Origin: Hyphomicrobium_A sp963759735
GTDB lineage: Bacteria > Pseudomonadota > Alphaproteobacteria > Rhizobiales > Hyphomicrobiaceae
Assembly: GCA_963759735.1 (NCBI GenBank)
Contig: CAVXAF010000012.1
Span: forward strand, 310,001-374,000
Direction: 5' to 3'
DNA: 64,000 bases
Of the stretch, positions 56,578-64,000 are shown piece after piece (the first letter of the stretch is position 1; every line of letters begins with the position of its first letter). The notes beneath the pieces were generated by a model, which saw nothing but the letters and a program-made list of their open reading frames with translations, ran no database searches and was not told the DNA's origin. Both the position numbers and the translations under genes were made by a program.

Positions 56578-57348
56578 TCAATTGGCGGTCAGCAGGTCCA
56601 GAAAGCGGCTGGCGGCCAGCATTTCGGTATGCCGCCGAGCGCGCCGGTCGGCCGCCTCGACATCGACACCCCAACGGGAAATCTGCCAATCCTCATCGAG
56701 GTGCGCTGCCGCCCACGCCTCCTCGGCGGTGAGCCGGTGCTTGGCGACGGCCAGGGCGAGGAACGCCGAACCGGTCAGCGTCGTCATGACGTGCAGGCAG
56801 GTGAGTGCGAAGGCATTAAAGGGCGCCACGAGGTCGCCAATCTTGGCCAGGGCCGCGCCGCTTTGAGTGACTGGCATCACGCCCTCGGCCAATAGAAAGC
56901 GCGCGCCGCTTTCAGCTTCGATCCAGCGCAGGATCGGATCCCAGGCCGCAGATTGCATCTCGGCCAGCGCCATGGGGGCCTCGGCGCGATAGCAGAGCAG
57001 GTCGCTGCCGGCGAAGCGCACGATGTCTTCGGCCACCGCCGGCATGCTCGCCGCCACCCCGTCGATGGCCGTGATGGCGATCTTTGACAGCGGCATGTTG
57101 GCCGGGTCGATGCGCTCGCCCTGCGCCGCCCACTCCGCGGCGATGGCGTCGGCCAGCGGGCGCGTCGGCACGACCAGCGGCAGCTTCTTGGGCGTGCGCA
57201 CCGAGCGCCCGTCCAGCAGGATGGCGAAACCGCCCTCGGCCTCGCCGACCGCAACATCGGTATAAAAACGCTTGGGGAGAGGCGGCCTCAGAGCCTCCTT
57301 GCCGAGGATCTTGCCCGCCGGTTTGGCGGTGTCGTCGTCCTCACTCAC
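56578..57348 (-). CDS. ATP12-family F1-ATPase assembly chaperone
   Basis: A 256-residue protein of the ATP12 family, which in mitochondria holds the F1 alpha subunit during assembly. Signatures: FYTDVAVGEAEGGFAILLDGRSVRTPKK, AIAAEWAAQGERIDPANMPL, and QAWDPILRW-type segments. Alphaproteobacteria commonly carry it. The GTG start overlaps the HAD gene stop as GTGA, so translation is coupled. Confidence 0.92.
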   Translation of the reverse strand: MSEDDDTAKPAGKILGKEALRPPLPKRFYTDVAVGEAEGGFAILLDGRSVRTPKKLPLVVPTRPLADAIAAEWAAQGERIDPANMPLSKIAITAIDGVAASMPAVAEDIVRFAGSDLLCYRAEAPMALAEMQSAAWDPILRWIEAESGARFLLAEGVMPVTQSGAALAKIGDLVAPFNAFALTCLHVMTTLTGSAFLALAVAKHRLTAEEAWAAAHLDEDWQISRWGVDVEAADRRARRHTEMLAASRFLDLLTAN

Positions 57349-58025
57349 GCGGCCCTCTCGCGCCCGGCAAAGAATGCATCGACCTCGTCCAGCAGGTTGC
57401 TGCAACTGCCGACGACGGCGTGAGCGCCGGCCGCGTGCAACTCGTCGGCCGAGTGATAGCCCCAGCCGACGCCCAGCGCGCCGGTACCGGCGGCCAGCGC
57501 CATCTCCATGTCGAACGTCGTGTCGCCGACCATGAGCGTGCTCTGCGGCGTCACGCCGGCCTCGACCATCGCCGCATGCAGCATCGCCGGATGCGGCTTT
57601 GAAGGATTGTTGTCGGAGGTTTGTATGGTGACGAAGCGCCGGGCCCAGTCCTCGCGCGCAAACAGCCGGTCGACGCCCTTGCGCGATTTACCCGTGGCGA
57701 TGCCGAGCACGACGTCGCCGCGGGTGGCAAGGGCCTCGACGGCGGCGCTGATGCCGTCGAACAACGGCTCGTGCAGCGCCGGGTCGCGACGCACTTCAAG
57801 GAAGGCCGACTTGTAGCGCTCCACCATGGCGGCGCGCATGTCCAGGTCGTGGGCAGGCGCAAGCGCCGCAAAGGCTTCTGGCAGCGACAGACCGACGATG
57901 GCCAGCGTTGCCTCGCGCGTCGGGGGAACCAGGCCGAAGCCTGTGAAGGCGTGCGTCATCGCCTCGCAAATGCCGTTCTGGCTGTCGACCAGCGTGCCGT
58001 CGCAATCGAGGACCACGAGCTTCAT
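57345..58025 (-). CDS. HAD-superfamily phosphatase (phosphoglycolate phosphatase-like)
   Basis: A 226-residue HAD hydrolase with the nucleophile motif VVLDCDGTLVDSQ, GIATGKSRKGVD, and the third motif in LMVGDTTFDMEMALAAG. It is similar to Gph-type phosphatases; the true substrate is unclear. Its ATG overlaps the rluC stop as ATGA and its own stop overlaps the ATP12 gene, so the three genes form one unit. rluC-HAD-ATP12 order is common in Hyphomicrobiales. Confidence 0.9.
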   Translation of the reverse strand: MKLVVLDCDGTLVDSQNGICEAMTHAFTGFGLVPPTREATLAIVGLSLPEAFAALAPAHDLDMRAAMVERYKSAFLEVRRDPALHEPLFDGISAAVEALATRGDVVLGIATGKSRKGVDRLFAREDWARRFVTIQTSDNNPSKPHPAMLHAAMVEAGVTPQSTLMVGDTTFDMEMALAAGTGALGVGWGYHSADELHAAGAHAVVGSCSNLLDEVDAFFAGRERAA

Positions 58026-59023
58026 TTCTCATTTGCCTCGAACTGGTCCGCGTCGAGACCCAATATCTCCCAGGTCTTACGCATGTGGTCGGGCAGCGGC
58101 GCCGTCACGTCGATCTTGCCGCCGGTGTAGGGGTGCGGCAGCACCAGTCGGCGGGCGTGCAGGTGCAGCTTGTTCTCCATCTGCTCGGCGGGGAGGTCCG
58201 CATCGCCGCCGTACTTATTGTCGCCCGCAATGGGGTTACCGATCATCGCCATGTGGGCGCGCAACTGATGCTGGCGTCCGGTCACCGGCTTGAGCGACAC
58301 CCACGACGCCTTGTGGGCGAGCCGATCGATGACCGAATAGTGTGTCGTCGCGTGCATCGCTTCCTTCTGCTCGCCGGGGAGCGCCTTGCGCACGCGGTCG
58401 CCGTCGGGTCCGGACGCCTTGACGAGCGGCGCCTCGATCTTGCCCTGCGGCGGCTTGGGGACGCCCTTGACCAGCGCCCAGTACGTCTTGGCGGCCGAGC
58501 GTGTCTGGAACACACGACCAAGCTTTGCAGCCGCGTCGCGATGCTTGGCGATCAACAGCACGCCGGTGGTGTCGCGGTCGAGGCGGTGAACGAGGCGCGG
58601 GCGCTCGCCGCCGAAGCGGTCGGCCATACCGGCCAGCATGCCGTCGACGTGGCGCTTGGTACCGCTGCCGCCCTGCACGGCAAGTCCGAACGGCTTGTTG
58701 AGGACGAGAATGTGCTCGTCCTCAAAGAGGATCATTCGTTCGATGCTGGTGCGGTCGGCTTTCGAAACGCCGAGTGGCGGCTTGACGCTGGGTGCCGCCG
58801 TTTTTACCGCCGTGCGCACGATGGCCGGGACACGGATCTGCGCGCCTGCCTCGAGCCGCGCGTTGGCCTCGGCCCGCCGACCGTCGACGCGGACCTGCCC
58901 CGTGCGCAGCAGCTTCTGCAGGTAGGAATAGCCCACATCGGGAAAGTTGACGCGGAACCAGCGGTCGAGGCGCATGTCGGCCTCGCCCGATTTCACTTTG
59001 ATGGTTTCGACGCGTTCATTCAT
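58022..59023 (-). CDS. rluC: Large-subunit rRNA pseudouridine synthase RluC/D type
   Basis: A 333-residue enzyme: an S4 RNA-binding domain (about 12-75) and an RluA-type catalytic domain with the catalytic Asp in HRLDRDTTGVLL, plus GRQHQLRAHM. It isomerises specific uridines of 23S rRNA; the exact site is not fixed by sequence. ATG at 59023 fits the domain start, while the longer frame upstream is mostly non-homologous. Confidence 0.93.
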   Translation of the reverse strand: MNERVETIKVKSGEADMRLDRWFRVNFPDVGYSYLQKLLRTGQVRVDGRRAEANARLEAGAQIRVPAIVRTAVKTAAPSVKPPLGVSKADRTSIERMILFEDEHILVLNKPFGLAVQGGSGTKRHVDGMLAGMADRFGGERPRLVHRLDRDTTGVLLIAKHRDAAAKLGRVFQTRSAAKTYWALVKGVPKPPQGKIEAPLVKASGPDGDRVRKALPGEQKEAMHATTHYSVIDRLAHKASWVSLKPVTGRQHQLRAHMAMIGNPIAGDNKYGGDADLPAEQMENKLHLHARRLVLPHPYTGGKIDVTAPLPDHMRKTWEILGLDADQFEANEK

Positions 59024-59171
59024 GGGATGATTTGGGTTCACGCCGGACAGTGTCGGCAATATAACCGCCATCGGGCTAACGGCGATTGGGGGCGGTGCCG
59101 TCGATGACCTATGTCGGGCGCAACGCAATGTCCAGTCACGGCGGCCCAAAACGTAACGTCGCGGCCCGCTG

Positions 59172-59191
59172 AACCTTGCCGTGGCAAGGTT
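59172..59191. promoter_or_regulatory. Dyad operator candidate before the lactate permease gene
   Basis: A nearly contiguous inverted repeat AACCTTGCC-GT-GGCAAGGTT, nine-base arms with a two-base spacer, about 55 bases before the permease start and after the rluC 5' end. Such dyads near permeases often bind GntR/LldR-type or other dimeric regulators; no regulator gene lies next door. Confidence 0.5.
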
Positions 59192-59245
59192 GAGGAAGTT
59201 TGACCGCCCGGGCAATGAGAGCGGTGAGCCGAGGGGGCGCTGAAC

Positions 59246-60892
59246 ATGTGGCCGCAAGTCTACGACCCCTTCGGCAACATGTTCCTGTCGACGGCGATCG
59301 CAGCAATCCCAGTCGTGGTCCTCCTCGGCGGCATCGGGCTGCTCGAATTGCGCGCCCATGTAGCGGCGCTCCTGGGCCTCATCGCCGCGCTGGCGGTGGC
59401 CGTTATCGCCTATGGAATGCCGGTCCAGATGGCCGGGCTGGCAGCCGTCTATGGCGGCGCGTTCGGGCTGCTACCCATCGGCTGGATCATCCTCAACGTC
59501 ATTTTTCTCTATCAGCTCACCACCGAAAAGGGCGACTTCGAGGTGCTGCGCCGCTCCATCGGCGCGGTCAGCGACGACCGCCGCCTGCAGGTGCTGTTCA
59601 TTGCCTTCTGCCTCGGTGCCTTCTTCGAGGGTGCTGCCGGGTTCGGCACGCCGGTCGCCGTCACCGCCGCCATGTTGATCGGCCTCGGCTTCACGCCCCT
59701 CGCCGCTTCCGGTCTGTCGCTGATTGCCAATACGGCACCGGTGGCGTTCGGTGCCCTCGGCACACCGATCATCGCACTCGCCGCGGTGACGGGGCTCGAC
59801 CTGTACGAACTCAGCGGCATGGTCGGCCGGCAGCTGCCGTTCTTCTCGATCATCGTGCCGTTCTGGCTGATCGTCGCCTTCGTCGGCTGGCGCAAGACGT
59901 TCGAGGTGTGGCCGCCGATACTCGTCGCCGGAGTCTCATTCGCCGTCCCTCAATATCTGGTGTCGAACTTCCATGGCCCCTGGCTCGTCGACATCATCGC
60001 CGCCATCGTCTCCATGGCCAGTCTCGCTCTCTTCCTGCGCATCTGGCGTCCAGCCAATCCGATGACCACGGTGCCGGGCGGAGGTAGTTCAGCGCCGGCG
60101 ACGGCGGTCGGGCATGCGCCGGATGAGGCGCGCGCCATCCGCCGGGCTTGGACACCGTGGATCATCCTCAGCGTATTCGTGTTCATCTGGGGCACCCCGC
60201 AGGTGCGCGCGGCGCTCGATAATCTCTGGGTGGCGAAGCTCCCCGTCGCCGGGCTGCACGAGTTGGTGCAGAAGGTGCCGCCCGTTGTCGCCGAGCCGCG
60301 CCTGGAGGCCGCCATCTTCAATTTCAATGCGCTATCGGCGACGGGCACCGGCATCTTGCTCGCAGCCATCTTGTCGGGGCTGTTTCTCGGCTACGATTGG
60401 CGCGGTCTGCTGCGCACCTACGCGCGCACGCTCTACCTGGTCCGCTTCTCGTTGCTGACCATCGCCTGCATGCTGGCCATCGGTTTCGTCACGCGCTACT
60501 CGGGCACGGACGCCACGCTCGGCTTGGCGCTGGCCAACACGGGTTGGCTCTATCCCCTGTTCGGCACCTACATCGGCTGGCTCGGCGTGACATTGACGGG
60601 TTCGGATACGTCCTCGAACGTACTCTTCGGCGGCTTGCAGCGCGTCACCGCCGAGCAACTCGGCATCAGTCCCGTGCTGATGGCGGCCGCCAACAGTTCG
60701 GGCGGCGTCATGGGCAAGATGATGGATGCGCAATCGATCGTCGTCGCGTCGACGGCTACCAAATGGTACGGCCACGAAGGCTCGATCCTGCGCTTCGTCG
60801 CCTTCCACTCGATCGCGCTGGCGACGCTGGTGGGGCTCCTTGTGCTCGGCCAAGCCTATGTCTGGCCGCTCACGCTGCTCGTACCGCGGTAA
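59246..60892 (+). CDS. L-lactate permease family protein
   Basis: A 548-residue protein with about 13-14 predicted helices and the LctP pattern: FEGAAGFGTPVAVTAAMLIGLGF, SLIANTAPVAFGALGTPI, and near the end VTLTGSDTSSNVLFGGLQ and NSSGGVMGKMMDAQSIVVA. Members carry lactate or glycolate with protons. A dyad upstream suggests regulation. Supplying lactate (pyruvate after oxidation) would fit the PDH genes elsewhere in the window, but that link is inferred. Confidence 0.92.
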   Translation: MWPQVYDPFGNMFLSTAIAAIPVVVLLGGIGLLELRAHVAALLGLIAALAVAVIAYGMPVQMAGLAAVYGGAFGLLPIGWIILNVIFLYQLTTEKGDFEVLRRSIGAVSDDRRLQVLFIAFCLGAFFEGAAGFGTPVAVTAAMLIGLGFTPLAASGLSLIANTAPVAFGALGTPIIALAAVTGLDLYELSGMVGRQLPFFSIIVPFWLIVAFVGWRKTFEVWPPILVAGVSFAVPQYLVSNFHGPWLVDIIAAIVSMASLALFLRIWRPANPMTTVPGGGSSAPATAVGHAPDEARAIRRAWTPWIILSVFVFIWGTPQVRAALDNLWVAKLPVAGLHELVQKVPPVVAEPRLEAAIFNFNALSATGTGILLAAILSGLFLGYDWRGLLRTYARTLYLVRFSLLTIACMLAIGFVTRYSGTDATLGLALANTGWLYPLFGTYIGWLGVTLTGSDTSSNVLFGGLQRVTAEQLGISPVLMAAANSSGGVMGKMMDAQSIVVASTATKWYGHEGSILRFVAFHSIALATLVGLLVLGQAYVWPLTLLVPR

Positions 60893-60907
60893 TCAAGCTG
60901 CACGGCA

Positions 60908-61144
60908 TCAGGCAGCCGGCGGAGTGGTCCGGCCGGCGCCACCGATGACCCAGCCCACCATCCAGCCGACGATCAGGCCGCCGATATTGGTGGCGATGAA
61001 CACCAGCATGTGCAGGTTGTCGGCGTCGTCCGGGCTATCGAACGTCAGACGCCCCACCACCCAATCGGCCACCGAGGAGCCGAGCAACACGGTGGCAATG
61101 GCCGCACCGATGAACGCGAATATCATGGCAACGAGGTAGCGCAT
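60908..61144 (-). CDS. Small two-helix membrane protein
   Basis: A 78-residue protein with hydrophobic helices at about 4-25 and 48-68 and an acidic loop between them (FDSPDDADNLHML). It lies 30 bases downstream of the Tae4-like gene on the same strand. It does not resemble the soluble periplasmic Tai4 immunity proteins. Function unknown. Confidence 0.75.
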   Translation of the reverse strand: MRYLVAMIFAFIGAAIATVLLGSSVADWVVGRLTFDSPDDADNLHMLVFIATNIGGLIVGWMVGWVIGGAGRTTPPAA

Positions 61145-61174
61145 TGCGTGCCCTCCACAGGCGCGAAGCGCCGC

Positions 61175-61720
61175 CTACTTCACTTCCCAGAACCAGATCT
61201 CGCCGGCATTGGCATAGTTCGAATAGTAGCCAACCCACGAAAACCACTCCAGCAGCCACTTGGCCGATGAACGATACCCGTTCCACACGTCGATATGATC
61301 GCCTGTGGCGCGCCCCGTGTCGGAGCTGCGCTTCCAGTAATCCTGGAAGTAGATGATGCCGGTACGGCCGAAAAGCTTCGGATAATAGTGGGCGGGCTCG
61401 GTGCCGGTGAATTTCTCGACCGCTCCGATGCCGGGAATGTTGGCATGGGTGAGCGCATTGGCGAGCTGGCTGGCGTTGATGAAGTGCATGTCGGAGCGCG
61501 GATGCACCGCACATGCCGCGCAACCGCCGATCTGCGCGTCGCTGACACCGGCACGCCGCAGGGCAACGCCCAAGCGGATGGCGCACTGATTGTGGAACAC
61601 CGGAAAGCCCATCCGAACGGTCTGGCCTTCCATGTTCGTCAGGTCATGGGGCGCGATGCACGGAGCGGTGACCAACTCGTTGATCGGATGGCCGCGCCAA
61701 AGATCGATGAACTGAACCAT
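61175..61720 (-). CDS. Tae4-like amidase (type VI secretion effector family)
   Basis: A 181-residue NlpC/P60-type enzyme matching Tae4: catalytic Cys in FHNQCAIRLGVALRRAG, then MHFINASQLANAL, LFGRTGIIYFQDYW, and catalytic His in GDHIDVWNG, ending with the aromatic GEIWFWEV. Tae4 cleaves the D-Glu-mDAP bond of peptidoglycan when injected by T6SS. There is no signal peptide and no T6SS gene or Tai4 immunity gene in the window. It could be an orphan effector, an orphan immunity-tolerated relic or a repurposed wall enzyme. Confidence 0.85.
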   Translation of the reverse strand: MVQFIDLWRGHPINELVTAPCIAPHDLTNMEGQTVRMGFPVFHNQCAIRLGVALRRAGVSDAQIGGCAACAVHPRSDMHFINASQLANALTHANIPGIGAVEKFTGTEPAHYYPKLFGRTGIIYFQDYWKRSSDTGRATGDHIDVWNGYRSSAKWLLEWFSWVGYYSNYANAGEIWFWEVK

Positions 61721-61830
61721 CGGATGGACCCCTCCCCCTACCTTGGGGACTATACCGTGAAATCGCGAAGCGTTGAAAGCGTGTGCGGGACCCCGTTTTC
61801 ACCACGTCACGGTCTCACGAACTCAAGAAC

Positions 61831-63147
61831 TCACGATTTTTCGCGCTTGGCCCGGATATCGCCCCAGTAGGTGAGGCGCTTGCGGATTTCGCGCTCAAAT
61901 CCCCGGTCGGGGGGATCGTAGTATTGCGGTCGCGCAGCGAACTCATCAGGGAAGTAGTCCTGCCCCGAGAACCCCTCCTCCGTATCGTGGTCGTAGGCGT
62001 AACCCTCGCCGTACCCTTCCGACTGCATGAGCTTGGTCGGCGCGTTGAGGATGTGCTTGGGCGGGCTGAGCGAGCCATGCTCCTTGGCCGCGCGCATGGC
62101 CCCCTTATACGCCACGTAGGCGGCGTTCGATTTCGGCGCCGTGGCGAGATAGATCGTCGCCTGCGCCAAGGCGAGTTCGCCTTCTGGACTGCCGAGAAAG
62201 TCGAACACGTCCTTCGCCGCCAGCGCCTGCACGAGCGCCTGCGGGTCGGCGAGGCCGATATCCTCGACTGCCATGCGCACGAGGCGGCGGGCGAGAAACA
62301 GCCGGTCTTCGCCGCCGTCGAGCATGCGCGCCAGCCAGTAGAGCGCCGCGTCGGGGTCGGAACCGCGCACCGACTTGTGCAGGGCGCTGATCAGGTTGTA
62401 GTGGCCCTCACGCGACTTGTCGTAGAGCGGCGCGCGCTTCTGCACCAACGTGCTCAAGGCATTACGGTCGAGCGCATTCTGGCCCGGCGCGACGGCCGCG
62501 AACACCTCATCGGCGAGGTTGATCGCAGCGCGGCCATCGCCATCGGCCATGACGATCATCGCCTGGCGCGCATCCGCATCGAGCGGCAGCGGGCGCTTCT
62601 CTTCCTTCTCAGCACGCACCAGCAGCTCTTCCAGCGCCGCCTCGTCGAGGCGGTTGTAGACGAGCACCGAGGCGCGGCTGAGCACGGCGCTGTTCAGCTC
62701 AAAGGACGGGTTCTCCGTCGTCGCGCCAACCAGCGTGATCGTGCCGTCCTCCATATGCGGAAGGAAGCTGTCCTGCTGCGCGCGGTTGAAGCGATGGATC
62801 TCGTCGATGAACAGCAGCGTGCCCTTGCCCTGCTCGCGGCGCGCCTTGGCGCGGTCGAAGGCTTTCCGCAGGTCTTGCACGCCCGAGAAGATGGCCGAGA
62901 GCTGCTCGAATTCCAGCTTGGTCTCATGCGCCAGCAGCCGCGCGACAGTCGTCTTGCCTGAGCCCGGCGGGCCCCACAGAATGAGACTCGGCAGGCGGCC
63001 GCTCTTCAGCATGCGCGTCAGCGTGCCGGTCGGGCCGACCAATTGCTCCTGGCCGACAACTTCCGATAGCCGCGTCGGACGCAGGCGGTCGGCGAGCGGA
63101 CGCGGGGCGCCTTTCTCCAATCCGGCTGCTTCGAACAGGTTGGCCAA
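61831..63147 (-). CDS. rarA: Replication-associated recombination ATPase RarA (MgsA)
   Basis: A 438-residue AAA+ protein of the RarA/WRNIP1/Mgs1 family acting at stalled forks. Signatures: Walker A ILWGPPGSGKTTVARLL, Walker B FIDEIHRFNRAQQD, GATTENPSFELNSAVLSRA, and C-terminal tetramer domain (SPEGELALAQATIYLATAPKS). The TTG at 63147, giving ANLFEAAGLEKGAPRPLADRL after Met, is the conserved start, with AGGGA just upstream. It begins five bases after the DegP-like stop. Confidence 0.94.
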   Translation of the reverse strand: MANLFEAAGLEKGAPRPLADRLRPTRLSEVVGQEQLVGPTGTLTRMLKSGRLPSLILWGPPGSGKTTVARLLAHETKLEFEQLSAIFSGVQDLRKAFDRAKARREQGKGTLLFIDEIHRFNRAQQDSFLPHMEDGTITLVGATTENPSFELNSAVLSRASVLVYNRLDEAALEELLVRAEKEEKRPLPLDADARQAMIVMADGDGRAAINLADEVFAAVAPGQNALDRNALSTLVQKRAPLYDKSREGHYNLISALHKSVRGSDPDAALYWLARMLDGGEDRLFLARRLVRMAVEDIGLADPQALVQALAAKDVFDFLGSPEGELALAQATIYLATAPKSNAAYVAYKGAMRAAKEHGSLSPPKHILNAPTKLMQSEGYGEGYAYDHDTEEGFSGQDYFPDEFAARPQYYDPPDRGFEREIRKRLTYWGDIRAKREKS

Positions 63148-63152
63148 CGTCC

Positions 63153-64000
63153 CTATCCCGACATCTGCAGCTTCATGAGGCGGCCACCGCGCTTGATCGT
63201 GACCCTCCACATGCTTTGCGGCGTGCGGGTGATCTCGTCCAGCATAATGACGTCGGTGATCTTGTCCTTGCCGATCTGCACGATGATATCGCCGGGCTGG
63301 AAGTCGAGACGGGCGGCGACCCCGCCCGAGCGCACGGCAACAATGACGACACCCTCGGTCTCGTCCAGATTGAGCTCGTCGGCGACGGACGGGAGAATGT
63401 TCGACACGCGCGCCCCGTCAAACGGATGGTTGCCGGATAGGTTGCGGATGTCGTCCTTTCCCGGCTTGGGCGCCGGCAACAGCGGCACATCCACCATGAC
63501 ATGGCGTCCGTTGCGAATGACTTCGAGGCGGCTGTTGTTGCCGATCCCGCGCGTCGTCAGGCGGTAAATGACAGAGTGGGAATTGCCCACTTCGAAACCG
63601 TCGACGGCGACGATGACGTCGCTGAGCTGCAGTCCGGCCTTGGCCGCCGGTCCGTTATCGGAGAGGCGCACGACGACGGCTCCGGAGATGCGATCAAGCT
63701 TGAGGTTGGCGGCCATCTCGCGCGTCACTGACTCAAGCTGGCCGCCGAGCCACGGCCGCTCGATCTTGCGCCCTGCGATGACGTTGTCGGCATAGAAGCG
63801 CACGAGGTTCGACGGGATGGCAAAGCCGATGCCGACCGAGCCGCCCGACTGGGAGAAGATCATAGTGTTGATGCCGGCGAGCCTGCCGTCCATGTCGACG
63901 AGGGCGCCGCCCGAGTTGCCGGGATTGATGGCGGCGTCGGTCTGCAGGAAGACCTGCGTCTCGGCCTGCGCCATCTCGGTGCGCGCCAGCGCCGAGATGA
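63153..64000 (-). CDS. DegP/HtrA-family serine protease (C-terminal part, continues beyond the window)
   Basis: At least 282 residues at the C-terminal end of a Do-like periplasmic protease-chaperone. The catalytic Ser is in NPGNSGGALVDMDG, which closes the trypsin-like domain. Two PDZ domains follow (about 110-190 and 210-end of the visible part), the first with GPAAKAGLQLSDVIVAVDG and the second with GVAARLDFQPGDIIVQIG. His and Asp of the triad are outside the window. It is coupled closely with rarA. Confidence 0.92.
   Translation of the reverse strand, partial: ISALARTEMAQAETQVFLQTDAAINPGNSGGALVDMDGRLAGINTMIFSQSGGSVGIGFAIPSNLVRFYADNVIAGRKIERPWLGGQLESVTREMAANLKLDRISGAVVVRLSDNGPAAKAGLQLSDVIVAVDGFEVGNSHSVIYRLTTRGIGNNSRLEVIRNGRHVMVDVPLLPAPKPGKDDIRNLSGNHPFDGARVSNILPSVADELNLDETEGVVIVAVRSGGVAARLDFQPGDIIVQIGKDKITDVIMLDEITRTPQSMWRVTIKRGGRLMKLQMSG

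Noticed and set aside
60908..61144. Small membrane protein as a Tai4-type immunity protein
   Set aside because: Tai4 is a soluble periplasmic protein of different size and composition; this is a two-helix membrane protein.

Overview
The window reads as a GC-rich alphaproteobacterial chromosome, most likely from the order Hyphomicrobiales (Rhizobiales). The main support is gene order: ntrB-dusB-ispDF-pncC-coq10-lipA-lpdA-pdhCBA-ftsB-eno, with the fused IspDF enzyme, a lipoyl domain on E1-beta, GlsB-type membrane proteins and DUF1236 secreted proteins. I cannot name a genus. Nothing looks like a prophage, insertion sequence, CRISPR array or plasmid region; this is mostly housekeeping chromosome.

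Region by region. 1-5 kb: start of ntrB, dusB, the divergent ispDF, a MarR regulator, pncC, a secreted pentapeptide protein. 4.7-15.4 kb (minus strand): central-carbon block eno, ftsB, pdhA, pdhB, a three-helix membrane protein, pdhC, two related lipoproteins, lpdA, two GlsB membrane proteins, lipA and a COQ10/RatA-like protein. 15.5-20.7 kb (plus): queuosine precursor genes queC, queE, queD, queF, interrupted by a secreted hypothetical protein, dps and an aldo/keto reductase. 20.7-24.6 kb: SH3 protein, L,D-transpeptidase, MmcQ/YjbR protein, EamA transporter. 24.8-34.5 kb (minus): thrS, then era, rnc, lepB, acpS, pdxJ, a DUF2062 gene, a Rel/Spo homologue and rpoZ. 35-46 kb: NYN-domain protein, family 5 uracil-DNA glycosylase, two peroxiredoxin-like genes, smpB, dapA, slt, hydrolase, YdcF, transporter, tRNA-Leu, lipB. 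46.7-56 kb: LysR regulator, acyP, ridA, pccA, pccB and secreted or membrane proteins. 56-64 kb: ATP12 chaperone, HAD phosphatase, rluC, lactate permease, an orphan Tae4-like amidase, rarA and a DegP/HtrA protease running off the window.

The most interesting items are: (1) a pyruvate dehydrogenase operon whose E2 gene has no lipoyl domain, so the only lipoyl domain in the operon is on E1-beta, with a membrane-protein gene translationally coupled to E2; (2) two paralogous lipoproteins between pdhC and lpdA that keep two cysteines at identical positions (50 and 101); (3) an orphan Tae4-like peptidoglycan amidase without visible T6SS genes or immunity gene; (4) a QueD lacking the catalytic cysteine; (5) a peroxiredoxin pair in which one copy has lost both cysteines; (6) two very small genes (23 and 27 codons) with good ribosome binding sites.

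Caution: five otherwise well-conserved genes carry six frameshifts, each explained by one extra base (about 18849, 20831-20834, 24009, 53198, 53430, 54523-54525). The shared direction suggests insertion errors in the assembly rather than real gene decay, although decay cannot be excluded from sequence alone.
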